51,548 nucleotides of DNA from Perkinsus olseni (GCA_013115135.1 JABANP010000391.1:1-51548); one strand, 5' to 3'; shown: positions 9,698 through 19,379, counted from the first letter of the stretch. Numbers and translations are program-made. Notes: generated by a model not told the origin, from the sequence alone.

Positions 9698-10997
9698 TGA
9701 CATAGTCCTCGATACGCTCGAGGTGCTAAAGGACAGCTGGTCCGTCCAGCTTACTGCAGCCCTCGAAGCTGGTGTATTCCCCCAAGAGTGGAAACACTCG
9801 AAGGGGGTGTTTATCCATAAAAGTGGCCGGGATCCAGCTCGCCCCAATGGCTGGCGTCCCATCTGCTTGGTCACTTCTGGTAGCAAGCTGTTCGAGCGAT
9901 TAATTCTCGAACGGCTCGCTTCGTGCCCGCAGATCCGTTACCGCTTGGAGTCTCCAGTGATCCACGGTTTCTGTAAGGGCAAATCGGTCGACACTGCCGC
10001 CCTGCGCATCATTAACGCGTTCAGGGCTGGCAGGAAGAGGAGTAAACGCGCACCAGTAGCTCTCATCCAGCTCGATGTGCAAAATGCGTTTCCCTCGGTC
10101 AAGCACAGCCACATTCTGGCTACCCTGGCTCGATACGACGTGCCACGATATCTTATCGACATCGTCGAGAGCTATCTCGAGGGACAGAGTGTGGCTGCTA
10201 CCTACGGCAGCGATGAGGTCACGGTGGGTTTGGAAAGAGGGGTGCCTCAAGGCAGTGCCTTAGGCCCCTTCCTGTTTTTGCTGAGCACCCTACCACTAGT
10301 CGACGCGTTTTCGGGTATGGAGGAAAAAGGCGTAAGCCTCACCCTCTACGCGGACGACACGACGGTGGTGGTGTCCGCCGGTACTGGCCCGTCGCTGGTT
10401 AAAAGGTGGCGGTCAGCAGAGGCTCTGCTGCTGGCCTGGGCTGCCGATGCTGGAGTGTCCTACGAGCCGGCCAAGAGCCAGGCGCTCCTGCCTAGGACCA
10501 TCGGGGACGATATTTTGTCCCTTGATGGAACACCCGTTGACATCGTCAAGGTTGTCCGGGTGCTTGGTGTTTTGATCGATCGGCGCTTATCGTTCCAACA
10601 CCACATCAAGGTTAAATGTGCCGAAGCCAAAGCCAAGTTAGGCAGGCTGAGGCACCTGGGCTGGGCACGTGCTGGGATCACATGCAAGAAAGTGATCAAA
10701 ACCTATAAGGTTGCGATCGTTCCTGCCCTCAGTCACGCTGTCCCAGCATGGAAGGAGGGGCTGGAGTCAGTCACAGCCAAGTCTGCCCTGCTGCAGGTCT
10801 CGGCTATGGTGGCGAGGATAGCCCTCCAAGCTCCACGGAACAGCTCCAACGCGGCACTCTGCGTCGCGGCTGGTATCTTGCCAGCAGACTTGGAGCTCGG
10901 TAGAATCGCCGCGATTGAATTTCAATCGCGGCCACCAGACTCGCTGCGCTTGGGTGCGTTACGACGCTGGACCGAACTCTCTCGGTCAAGGGCTTGA
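9655..10997 (+). pseudogene. LINE reverse transcriptase domain
   Basis: Continues the previous frame after a shift near 9655 (LRRGAAPGEDDVSNDIV). Recognisable blocks: HSKGVFIHKSGRDPARPNGW, the finger motif LIQLDVQNAFPSVKH with first catalytic Asp, GVPQGSALGPFLF, and LTLYADDTTVVV with the YADD box at 10347-10358. A thumb-like region (ALLPRTIG...VRVLGVLIDRRLSF) follows. All catalytic Asp residues are present, so the domain itself looks intact although it is not connected in frame with RNase H. It would copy the element's RNA by target-primed reverse transcription. Confidence 0.85.
10908..10932. repeat. Odd palindrome with 12-bp arms inside LINE coding sequence
   Basis: Arms 10908-10919 and 10921-10932 are exact reverse complements around a single T. 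The reading frame (AAIEFQSRPP) is open across it. Confidence 0.8.
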
Positions 10998-11995
10998 AGG
11001 TGCATGAGGGTTGCGATGGCGGTGATACAGTGCAGCGCTGGAGGGCTTTGCCCACTCAACCATGGCACCCCTGGGTCTCGACTACCATCGCGGAACGTGA
11101 GGAGGCCAAGAGCTACGCACTCGAGGCTCTCCGAACCAAGAATGCCATTTTCACGGATGGCTCGGTGGTCAAGGACGTCAAGACCGGCGCTGCAATGGTC
11201 GTTTATCGTGAGGGCGGAGAGGTCTACTCCAATTTCTGGAAGCTCTCCCCCTACGCTACTATCACGGATTGCGAACTCCTAGGAGTTCTGGAAGCAGTCC
11301 GCTGGATTGTGTCGACAGCGGGTGACGAGGCCTGGGAGATCTTCACGGACTCTCAGGCGGTACTCAAGATTCTGTCGTCCCGAGCATCCACGGCCCGATG
11401 GGATAAGGCGAGACAGATCTACCTGTCCTTGTCCGAAATCCCTGGTAGGGTATACCTTCGATGGGTACCGGGGCACAGTTCCATCAGTGCCAACGAACGG
11501 GCCGATGAGCTGGCAGCCAAGGGTGCCTCCATGAGAGAAGTCTCTGCGGAGACGGAAATCAGTGTGAGGACTCTTCGGCGGTATCAAGGAGAAGCTGGCC
11601 GTCTGTCACTGCGCAAGTGGTGGTCAGACAAGAGAGCCAGCCTGGGCACTTCTGTCAATGACTTCTTTTACTGCGCTTCACACGCTCGTTTGTGGATCCG
11701 CGGGGAGGTCACGGCAGCTAGCAGTGCCGTTGTATTCGGAAGGGCCCCAACCCCAGCCCATCTCTATAGATGCGGGGTGGTCAACTCGCCAGAGTGTGAC
11801 TGTGGGGCGCCGGTGGGGAACACGCGGCACTACCTCCTCTCCTGTCCGCTCCTGCAGCAGGCTAGGAATAGGGTCAAAGGTGGTGTCCCCTACCATTTAT
11901 ATAAACTAATTGTTGATTTGAAGCGACGCAAGTCCTTCAATCAACTTTGTTCGGCTCTCATGCAGTATCTCGATGCTCGCAGGGGCTTATTGTAG
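10994..11995 (+). pseudogene. LINE RNase H domain and C-terminal Cys/His motif
   Basis: The frame differs from the reverse transcriptase ORF, so a shift near 10970-10990 separates them; translation here starts from no clear ATG. Catalytic pattern of RNase H: IFTDGSVV, CELLGVLEA, IFTDSQAV and ADELAAKGA preceded by VPGHSS. The tail carries HLYRCGVVNSPECDCGAP...TRHYLLSCPL, a Cys/His knuckle found at the end of several RNase H-bearing LINE clades. The stop codon TAG (11993-11995) lies inside the 8-bp target-site duplication of the next inserted element. Confidence 0.85.
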
Positions 11996-11997
11996 TG

Positions 11998-12859
11998 GGG
12001 ATGTTCACGTTTCGTACACCAAATAGTCGTACATTTTCGACTCATGTCTCCAATACTCATACACTTCCTAATCGTACACGAAATACTCGTACACCGAATA
12101 GTCATACACAAAATACTCATACACGAGAGATTCGTACATCTAAAACTCGTATACATGATGCTCGTATACGTAATACCCGTACATGTAACACCCGTACACA
12201 TAATAGTCGTACACTTTCAACTCGTATACCAGCATTTCATACACTTTTATTTCGTACACAACCCCAGTTTCAAGTCGTACACCGTCGTCTCGTACACTCC
12301 GCGAAAATTTTATAGGCAAGTCGCGGAGCTGCTCCGCGACTTGCCTAAAAATTTTCGCGCCGGCTCCGCCAGGCGCTCTCGCGCCCCTTAATGCCACTCT
12401 GCTTCCTCCCTGGTAAGGGAGTCCCTGCACATAGGTTCGAGCCTGAGGTCTTCCGATCGAAAGTCCGCTACTTTAACCACCATATCACTCACACTAACAA
12501 GCTTTTTCTCACAGAGTGGCGCGAACAGTTCGCTCCCTATAGAAAATATAACTTCCTTCGCTCCGTCATTGCACCCAGCGCGCGGTCCAAAAATGCGACG
12601 CAGCAAGCATGGTGTACGAGTCGTCCTCGTGTACGAGTTGTCAGTGTATGAGATTCACGTGTACGAACTTTAAGTGTACGACTTACTACATGAACGAGTA
12701 TTATATGTACGAGTATCATGGGTACGAGGATTACGTGTACGAGTCTCAAGTGTACGAAATGACGATGTATGAATCCGATGAGTAAACGAGTATTCAGTGT
12801 ACGAGCCGTGTACGAAGCGATAGTGTACGGGCTTTCGGTGTACGAATCGTAATACGCCC
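11998..12859. mobile_element. Terminal-repeat-array (foldback/MITE-like) DNA element, copy 1 (862 bp)
   Basis: Flanked on the left by TTGTAGTG (11990-11997), which recurs after copy 2 (13462-13469). Ends are imperfect inverted repeats of about 26 bp: GGG...ACG.TTCGTACACC and its complement. The left 300 bp is an array of CGTACAC words spaced by 8-20 bp. The right 250 bp (12612-12859) is an array of the complementary GTGTACGA words. The core has a one-base-centre palindrome (12313-12347) and about 250 bp of non-coding sequence with a B-box-like GGTTCGAGCCT (about 12433). I see no transposase, so it is non-autonomous. The 8-bp TSD fits hAT- or Mutator-type enzymes. Confidence 0.8.
12313..12347. 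repeat. Odd palindrome in the element core, 17-bp arms extended to about 28 bp with one bulge
   Basis: Arms 12313-12329 and 12331-12347 pair perfectly around T12330. Pairing continues outward to about 12300 and 12359 with one extra base on the left. It is deleted from copy 2. Confidence 0.85.
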
Positions 12860-12864
12860 TAGTG

Positions 12865-13461
12865 GGGATGTTCACGTTTCGTACACCAAATAGTCGTACA
12901 TTTTCGACTCATGTCTCCAATACTCATACACTTCCTAATCGTACACGAAATACTCGTACACCGAATAGTCATACACAAAATACTCATACTTAATGCCACT
13001 CTGCTTCCTCCCTGGTAAGGGAGTCCCTGCACATAGGTTCGAGCCTGAGGTCTTCCGATCGAAAGTCCGCTACTTTAACCACCATATCACTCACACTAAC
13101 AAGCTTTTTCTCACAGAGTGGCGCGAACAGTTCGCTCCCTATAGAAAATATAACTTCCTTCGCTCCGTCATTGCACCCAGCGCGCGGTCCAAAAATGCGA
13201 CGCAGCAAGCATGGTGTACGAGTCGTCCTCGTGTACGAGTTGTCAGTGTATGAGATTCACGTGTACGAACTTTAAGTGTACGACTTACTACATGAACGAG
13301 TATTATATGTACGAGTATCATGGGTACGAGGATTACGTGTACGAGTCTCAAGTGTACGAAATGACGATGTATGAATCCGATGAGTAAACGAGTATTCAGT
13401 GTACGAGCCGTGTACGAAGCGATAGTGTACGGGCTTTCGGTGTACGAATCGTAATACGCCC
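12865..13461. mobile_element. Terminal-repeat-array DNA element, copy 2 (597 bp, internal deletion)
   Basis: Tandem to copy 1 across a 5-bp TAGTG remnant of the target duplication (12860-12864). Its first 124 bp and the core and right arm (from TTAATGCC at about 12989) repeat copy 1 with almost no differences. A 265-bp segment, including the large palindrome and most of the left array, is missing. The near-identity indicates a recent tandem duplication or double insertion. Confidence 0.85.
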
Positions 13462-13698
13462 TTGTAGTGCCGGGCAGGCACAACTTTTTTTGCCTCTGTT
13501 TTGTACGAGGCCCACCATTGAATATTTGCTATCAAAAAAATAAAAACAGCAGCAGCGGGAGGAAGCGTCGGACGACTGGCGACTGGGACGGTGACCGCGA
13601 GGATGGAGGAAGATGCAGAGGAAGTCGGTCGAAGCCTTAGAGCAGGAAGACGTGATGACTAATTCATGTATTGCTCGTTATTAAGGAACGTTTCAATC
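13462..13698. other. Remainder of the LINE 3' UTR
   Basis: Starts at the second TTGTAGTG copy. Contains an A-rich stretch (about 13533-13550) and no gene, and ends at the 15-bp target-site duplication. Confidence 0.6.
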
Positions 13699-13700
13699 TG

Positions 13701-13722
13701 ACGAGTGTCACTCGTCGAGTGA
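13701..13722. repeat. 14-bp inverted-copy insertion, W = ACGAGTGA, later split by the LINE
   Basis: Perfect 22-bp structure at the right LINE junction. Duplicate block B (about 25510) has the empty site. The LINE target duplication (13699-13713) lies partly inside the inserted bases, so the 14-bp insertion came first. Confidence 0.95.
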
Positions 13723-13763
13723 GGAAAAGGTTGACATGTAGCTTCTGGCCAGCGGTTGAAGCC

Positions 13764-14127
13764 TGTTGCTTCTCCGTTGTTGCTCATAGTCAACGCAAGG
13801 CGAGAAGGAGTATGAAGTCTTCTACCTTCTGCTTCTAAGCTTAGTCTCTCGAGGGGAATAAGCTATGCACGCATGCACAAGACGATCGGCGCATGATGAG
13901 TAACACTTTCCCCTCCGAGTAGAGAAGTATGAGATGTTGAGATGAAAAAGGAGAGAAGTAAAGAGTGATGAGGGATTCACCAGTTGTTGCTTCTCCGTTG
14001 TTGCTCATAGTCAACGCAAGGCGAGAAGGCGTATGAAGTCTTCTACCTTCTGCTTCTAAGCTTAGTCTCTCGAGGGGAATAAGCTATGCACGCATGCACA
14101 AGACGATCGGCGCATGATGAGTAAACA
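13764..14127. mobile_element. MITE-like insertion containing two copies of a 140-bp repeat
   Basis: Absent from duplicate block B, where the site GGTTGAAGCCACTG is continuous. Here the insert is flanked by AAGCC (13759-13763 and 14128-14132). Two copies (13764-13904 and about 13984-14125) of a structured repeat begin TTGTTGCTCATAGTCAACG and end GCATGATGAGTAA, with ends that are weak inverted repeats (GTTGCTCAT / ATGAGTAAC). Further copies occur at 31552-31692 (minus) and in a TMTC intron (about 38941-39051). Non-coding. Confidence 0.75.
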
Positions 14128-14132
14128 AAGCC

Positions 14133-14650
14133 ACTGATCTTTGATACAGGGCAAGGCCCGACACCAGTACGGAAGAGAGGACGTCACGACAGCAGCAAGG
14201 GTAACACGAAGGCAAACTTTTCCCAGGTCGAAGACTCGGACGGCCGACGACCGTCTGCTGGACTCGCTGTCAAGCATTAGACGGCTCGAGCATGGTGTTC
14301 TGGCACTAGCCTGCTAGCGTGGGAGGCACAACTGGGACACGGCGTATCCTCGTTTGCGTACTACATATCATTGCCTCCCTTCGCACCGCTTTAAACCTAG
14401 ATGAACTACTCGTTTATCCGCCGGAAAAAGTTCTTGTGCGCGACTCGGACCGTATAGTGCAATATAGTAAAGAGCATCTTTACTGCTCAGTAACCACCAG
14501 TGACTCGTATCGTTATGAGCACTAGCGCTAGCGTGTATGAGCATTCACGCTATACATCACCTTGTCGCCCTAACTCCTCTCGAGTCCCCCTTCTCACCTT
14601 CTTCGAGCGTTGTCTCCAGGTTTGCAGTAGTGACCTCCATTTGAACAGTC
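14133..14650. other. 5' flank of the intact protease gene, duplicated at 25557-26089
   Basis: About 520 bp with no coding signal, nearly identical to the 5' flank of the protease pseudogene at 26090. It presumably holds that family's promoter; no TATA-like or other element could be assigned. The 26090 flank differs by a 14-bp templated insertion at 25968. Confidence 0.6.
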
Positions 14651-15718
14651 ATGAACCTCCCTGTCTCCCTCGTCTGTATCGCAGTGTTCCTCGTGACCTC
14701 CTGTTGTGGTGAGGTGATCAGGATGGAGATATCCACACAGCAAACTAAACCCTGGGCGCCTTGGAGACGCATCGTCGCTCCTTTGAAGGTCGACACTCAA
14801 GATCTCAACGCCGTCATTGATACTGGAAGTCCTTACACTCATTTGGTATGGAAAAAATGGTACGAAAGTTTCCCGCAGAACAAGTGCGATGACTTTTTCT
14901 ACAAGTGCTATGACTGCAACCCATCGCCTGTTGAGCTGAAAGCCGCCAAGAAGATCTCTTTTGTTGACAAAACATCGCTGACTATGTTCCCATTCGCTGG
15001 AGACTTCTACTTCTACGGTGCGACTGCCGAGGACATTGACTTCGGAGTGGTGATGGATGCCTCACACGGCGCCTGGGCAGCCCTCGGCCTCGGGCCCCAG
15101 GCCACCAGCCCGCCGTTTCCGCGCTTTGTTGATCAGCTAGTCGATGCGGAACTCATTGGCAGTCCTGTTTTTGCGGTTTACTTATCTTCTGGAAGCTCCT
15201 CATCAGGCGAGCTTATCATTGGTGGTGACGATCCTAGTAAATATGAGGGTCCTCTGGGGTACATGGATGTTGTCGACAAACAGCTCCATACCAACAAACT
15301 AGAAGCTTTCGCCATCGGAAGCAAGGCGCAAAAAGAGTCTGAGCCAGTTGTCTTTGACACAGGCTCCTCTTTTATAAGCATCCCTAGGCGGCTCCGTTCA
15401 CAAGTCTTAGACCTTCTCAGCACCGCCGGCACGAAGAAGGTGGAGGTTTTTGAACAGGGTGATATCTACGGCGTCGACTGCAAAGATGTCGACTACTTGC
15501 CGACGATGAGTTTCACTGTGAAAGGAAAACCCGGCAAAGCTGATGTTACGATTGCGGTACCTCCTAAAGCATACATCGTTACGCCCGAGCCTGATGTATG
15601 TATCTTGTACCTTGATTTCGATGATATGTGGATTTTGGGTTTACCAGCATTTGTCGGTCACTACTACTCCTTCGACTGGGTTGGAGCTCGTATAGGTGTC
15701 GCCAAGGCGAAGGAATGA
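14651..15718 (+). CDS. Secreted pepsin-like aspartic protease (355 aa), the intact copy
   Basis: Single-exon ORF. Residues 1-20 form a signal peptide (MNLPVSLVCIAVFLVTSCCG), so the product is secreted or enters the endomembrane system. Catalytic motifs are DTGS at 57-60 and DTGSS at 236-240, each Asp in the usual context (VIDTGSPYT, VVFDTGSSFISIP). The C-terminus has WILGLPAFVGHYYSF, the conserved ILG.PFL-type strand of the family. Mature length fits a single A1-family unit with little or no propeptide. At the flap, the Tyr expected of pepsins appears as Phe (ISFVDKT), whereas the diverged copy at 29419 has Tyr. Cys 79, 86 and 89 form a KC..FFYKCYDC cluster. It is the only uninterrupted copy among five and the likely functional one. 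Confidence 0.9.
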   Translation: MNLPVSLVCIAVFLVTSCCGEVIRMEISTQQTKPWAPWRRIVAPLKVDTQDLNAVIDTGSPYTHLVWKKWYESFPQNKCDDFFYKCYDCNPSPVELKAAKKISFVDKTSLTMFPFAGDFYFYGATAEDIDFGVVMDASHGAWAALGLGPQATSPPFPRFVDQLVDAELIGSPVFAVYLSSGSSSSGELIIGGDDPSKYEGPLGYMDVVDKQLHTNKLEAFAIGSKAQKESEPVVFDTGSSFISIPRRLRSQVLDLLSTAGTKKVEVFEQGDIYGVDCKDVDYLPTMSFTVKGKPGKADVTIAVPPKAYIVTPEPDVCILYLDFDDMWILGLPAFVGHYYSFDWVGARIGVAKAKE

Positions 15719-16605
15719 TTGACGGCTTGGGTGAGGGTCTAGAACTCCCCAGTCACCGAAATACTATATATCTTTTCTTCTGTCATGTTTCGAGATCTGC
15801 AACTGAGCGCTTGGCGTGCTGCTCCTACTGGCACTCACGCTCCCTTTGGGGGACCGAACTCTGCCTCTAGTTGCTTCTTCACCTCTACTGTGGACTCTGT
15901 TTTTGTAAACGATCCAGTTTCCTCGAGCGTCACCTTATGCTTGAGAACCACGACAACGCTTTTGGGGTCGACACCGCTCCACTACGAAGCTGATCGTGCT
16001 TGTCGTGGGTGACGCAGCCTCGTACAGGAGGCTGCCACCCATCGATAATCACTCTGCGCATGAAGTCCACTGTCAGAGCATATCAATGAAGACCGTTCAG
16101 TATTGATCATCGTTCATGGGTATAGGCTATTCGACGGTGGCCGATATGAGTCTTTCTTTCAACACTCTATGTGTTTGCGTGGTACTGTGTAACACGTTCG
16201 TTTTGCCCGGGCCGGGCAATGGCCGTTTCACTAGTCAAGTCTCTGGAAGGGGTGTATCGAAGAAGTTCCTATTTTTTCTTCGTTGTACTACTCGCCAGAA
16301 TGACTCGATCATCAGCTGTGTCCCGATTTACACTTCAATGTCACGAGATCAAGCCCAGACAGCACTTTTCTCGACACCTTGATGGCACTGAGTTAAGTTA
16401 CTGTCCTTCAGTCCCGGGCGAGTACCCCCACCACCACGATGAGCCTCCATTACTGAGCCGACGCTGCCGTCATCGGACTATGCAGAAACAAGAGAGGCTC
16501 CACAGCCTCCTACGATGTATGAGGGCCTCATAACGATGTATGAACTGCTCATGAAGATAAATGATGTCAGTGTCAAACTCCAACAAAAGGTAGTGACCCT
16601 TTCGA
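15719..16605. other. Protease-downstream spacer, diverged copy
   Basis: Homologous to the spacers at 5021 and 27153 (GTTTCGAGATCTGC, GGCGTGCTGCTCC, TTTTGCCCGGGCCGGGCAATGG at about 16202). No gene. It ends in a 22-bp direct tandem duplication (about 16586-16629, AAGGTAGTGACCC...) immediately before the hAT remnant. Confidence 0.7.
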
Positions 16606-17409
16606 ATGAAGGTAGTGACCCTTTCGAATGAAGTTTCTCTATTGGTTGGACTGGGAGACAGGGTCCGCGAGCTTAAGCAAGAGTGGCAAATGATTTGTCG
16701 CCGTGCAGGAGAGATCGCTAACGACCTGGAGATAAATGCGGATTTCGACTCTGCCTATATCAGGATGCACAGGCGACTGAGGAGCAGCAGAGAAGCACTG
16801 GATCCGGAGGTCACCTGCAACTTTTTCAAAAGCTCCGTTTTCGAACGTACTTTAGATGTATGTGCAGAACGTTCAGATGAGAGATTTGTGGCTATCCGTT
16901 CTATAGAACAGCGATTCAACGTTCTTTGGCGCTTCGGCACCGTAGGAGTGAGTGAGATTGAGCAGGCCGCGAGAGAACTCGCGGCTCATTATGGCCAGGA
17001 TGGCATTAGTGCCAGAGAGTTGGCGACAGAACTGCAGGTAGCTCAAGAAGGAATCGACGGCGAAGAGATCTCTGTCGATGGATCAACTTGCCCCTTGCGT
17101 CTACTCAACGTGCTCAAGAGAGACGGCCTCTGTGAAGCTTTCTCTCAGCTCACCCTCCTACTGAGACTTTATTTGACGATCCCGGTCGGTGTAGCGTCAG
17201 CAGAACGAGCCTTCAGCAGGATGTCTTTCATCAAGAATAAATTCCGGTCTACAACCAGCAAAGAGAGATTGAATGGGTTGTCCTTGATTGCCATCGAGAA
17301 TGATGTTGCTAATAGTCTGTCATACGGTGATCTCCTGCGAGACTTCGCGGAAAAGAAGGCCAGACGCATACCGATAGGCGTGCAGCTTACTGATCATGCC
17401 GTGGACTGA
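16606..17409 (+). pseudogene. hAT-family transposase, C-terminal remnant (267 aa)
   Basis: Open frame whose last 90 residues are the hAT dimerisation domain: LRLYLTIPVGVASAERAFSRMSFIKNKFRS followed by RLNGLSLIAIENDV. The upstream part (coiled-coil-like, VRELKQEWQMICRRAGE) resembles the region just before that domain in ZMYM1/TTF-type hAT proteins. The DNA-binding zinc finger and the first two catalytic Asp regions are missing, so the gene is 5'-truncated. The ATG is simply the first in frame. It probably derives from an old hAT insertion between two protease units; no terminal repeats were found. Confidence 0.75.
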
Positions 17410-18290
17410 AGTTGATTGTAGCCAGTACGTGCTAAACGCACAGTGCTACTAGTTTTGCATGGACTGCTATGCTTGTGAAACTCAACAGGTATTTGCGTTT
17501 ATCATTCACGGTGGTAGATTTGCACATCATCAGGGGCCCCAGGATCGGCCTACTGTTTCAGGGCCCCGGTGGCCAAAATCAGTGTAGCGGCGCCAGTGGC
17601 GCCGCGCCACTGATTAGGCCTTTGCTTTCGAGCTCCCGGATCGTTATCGCGATAAGACTGATGAATTTCCGGAACGGGAACGGTGCGGCGCTCCTTCCCG
17701 GGTTTCCCCCGGACGTGGGAATTCCCGTGAAGTATGCGCGTCCTAAACGGCGTCCTAATCGATTAGAAAATTTAGTAATTTTTGGGGTTTTTGAGGCTTT
17801 CTGATTCGACACATTTCCACTAGAGTATCACAGTCACTGTGACACAGTGATAGTCGATTCTTCAATTTGACGCTCTCATATGTCTACGAAGTCGGGGATC
17901 GATGAATTATTCATTCGCCAGTTTCTCATTTTTGATCGTCAATTCCATCTTCCCGTTCGTCGTCAATCCCTCCCTCTCGTCTTCGATTTCTGAGTCGGGC
18001 CAAACATCGCTGAGAAAGTAGACTGTGATGAGACCGAAGACTGTCTCATAGATGACCCGCTTCCCTCTCGTGTAGGGATGCGCATCTCTGTTGCTACTGG
18101 TATCTCAGCTGGTGTTCGACGTCCCCGCCGTTACTGGTCGTCAGGTAGGGTCTGTGGCGTGCGCAGGTCTGGCGCCCTGGATATCCTATGGGACGGCTCC
18201 GAAACGGCTGGCTGTGAAACTGTCCGAGTTGATGATGCCGAATTTAAAGTGTTGCGATGAGTTGCATGCTCAGTATTATTCCGTATATAA
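17410..18290. other. Gene-free stretch with hairpins
   Basis: No ORF with coding character. Contains a stem (17578-17616, AATCAGTG...CGGCGCC/GGCGCCG...CACTGATT) and a 14-bp templated insertion at 17828. Short ORFs near 18078-18297 resemble no protein I know. Confidence 0.5.
17828..17849. repeat. 14-bp inverted-copy insertion, W = TCACAGTG
   Basis: Perfect 22-bp structure in gene-free DNA. Confidence 0.85.
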
Positions 18291-18312
18291 TCCGTAGCCA
18301 TCTTGGCTCAAG
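18291..18312 (+). other. Spliced-leader-like sequence (dinoflagellate/perkinsid SL), relict
   Basis: These 22 bases match the trans-spliced leader consensus DCCGTAGCCATTTTGGC..AAG at 21 of 22 positions (C instead of T at position 12). An SL RNA gene should continue with a GT splice donor; here AC follows, so this is not a normal SL gene. A GGGTTTTTGCG stretch 10 bases downstream resembles an Sm site weakly. A relict SL fixed in the genome is what remains when a trans-spliced mRNA is reverse-transcribed and reinserted. I do not recognise the sequence that follows, so the donor mRNA is unknown. Confidence 0.75.
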
Positions 18313-18782
18313 ACCTTAGTTGGGTTTTTGCGTTTCCCCAATTAGGATCTAACACTGGCTCCGACCATGCTTGACTGGCTGTACCAATTTGGATGGTTCA
18401 GGAAGAGTATTACCTTCCATTTTGACCGGAACCCGGTCACCACATGTATACGGTGAACAGATGTGGTGTGATCGAGTCGAATAGTGTATCTGCTTGGCCA
18501 GAAAAGTGGGATGGTTTTGCGTCCTACAGTGAAGCTGCCGGTAACCGAGGAGGCTCGTGAAGTTCACGAGCACTTGTCCGCCTAAAACTTCTAGGGGTGG
18601 GCCACCCCTGGTGGCTCAAAATCCGGTTCTCGAAGAGAGCAGCTTCGATTGCCCGCAGAGGCGTTTTTACTGTATTTTTTCGGGGATTCCCGGGAATCTC
18701 GGGGAATTTCGCCCTGGGAGGGAAGGCCTTGTAGAATTCCCCATTTCCGCCACCCTGCGCCCATTACACATAAGCAGTCAGG
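18313..18782. other. Unassigned sequence after the SL relict
   Basis: No ORF longer than about 100 codons with coding character. Contains odd palindromes at about 18552-18570 (GCTCGTGAA / TTCACGAGC) and 18594 (a near-match to the 14-bp insertion structure, GGGGTGG). Confidence 0.4.
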
Positions 18783-19320
18783 TTGATGTTCGAGACGAGG
18801 ACATGGTCGTCGTGCGCAGGACTCTATTCATCGGAGAGCTACTTACTTCCACATTCTGGATCAACAGTTAGTTCGAGTAGATCAAGTCTTGGTCACCCAG
18901 ATGGAAGGTCGAAAGTAAGAGGCCCCAATGCAATATTCGGAGAGCGTCGAGCCATTGAGCTGCTAGCAGTGCTAGCCTCCTATGAATCGGAGGAAAAGCG
19001 CATGGGGCTTTTCCGTAGGTGAAACATCAGTCGGAGAGTTTCTCCCTGATATCGCCCGACTCGGGCGCACGCGCCTTCTCATGCGTTTGATATCTACTTT
19101 CCCACACCTTTTACCCCTCAGCGTTTGGCGTGCCGCTGCTTCCGGGACTCACGGTTCCCTTGGGGAGCCACAACTCTGCTTCCTTTTGCCTCTCCCACAT
19201 CAATCGTGAATACCCCTCCTGGTAAAAGACCGTTTTTAGTCTCACGTTATGGCTGAGAATGATGACGACGCCACGCTGTAGTCCCAGGCCGAGATCGCTC
19301 CTTTGGGAAGCTGGATTCAT
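18783..19320. repeat. Degenerate, internally rearranged protease-spacer copy
   Basis: 18783-19020 resembles the distal spacer (compare 5996 and 28110, GATGTTCGAGRCGA...GCGCAGGACTC, and the TGCTAGCAGTGCTAGC palindrome). 19107-19320 resembles the proximal spacer (compare 15800 and 5060, GCGTTTGGCGTGC...). The order is reversed relative to intact spacers, so a protease unit has been lost or rearranged here. Confidence 0.6.
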
Positions 19321-19379
19321 TGATTCTTTTCACTATTTTCCAGAGTTTTGTCTCAAGTACCGTTTATCACGATCCAGTA

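Larger units (their letters stand above)
7048..13698 (+). mobile_element. Non-LTR retrotransposon (LINE, APE/RNase H type), decayed, 15-bp target-site duplication
   Basis: The 15-bp sequence TGACGAGTGTCACTC occurs at 7033-7047 and again at 13699-13713, and the duplicate block at about 25510 shows the site uninterrupted. Between them are an ORF1 with two CCHC zinc knuckles, the end of an APE-type endonuclease, reverse transcriptase (YADD), RNase H, a C-terminal Cys/His motif and a 3' UTR without a long poly-A. The coding sequence has several frame changes and an internal deletion of most of the endonuclease, so this copy is dead. RNase H plus zinc-knuckle ORF1 points to the I/Tad-type group; the clade is not proven. 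Its 3' UTR is interrupted by two DNA elements (11998-13461). Confidence 0.85.

Noticed and set aside
11941..12460. CRISPR-like array of CGTACAC repeats
   Set aside because: The words are 7-8 bp, degenerate and irregularly spaced, and occur in inverted orientation on the two arms, unlike CRISPR repeats; the sequence is eukaryotic.
12391..13253. Duplicated small ORFs (86 aa) in the array elements
   Set aside because: They are identical because the element is duplicated; no start context, domain or conservation beyond that.
18291..18345. Functional spliced-leader RNA gene
   Set aside because: The SL exon is followed by AC instead of a GT donor and there is no second copy in the window.
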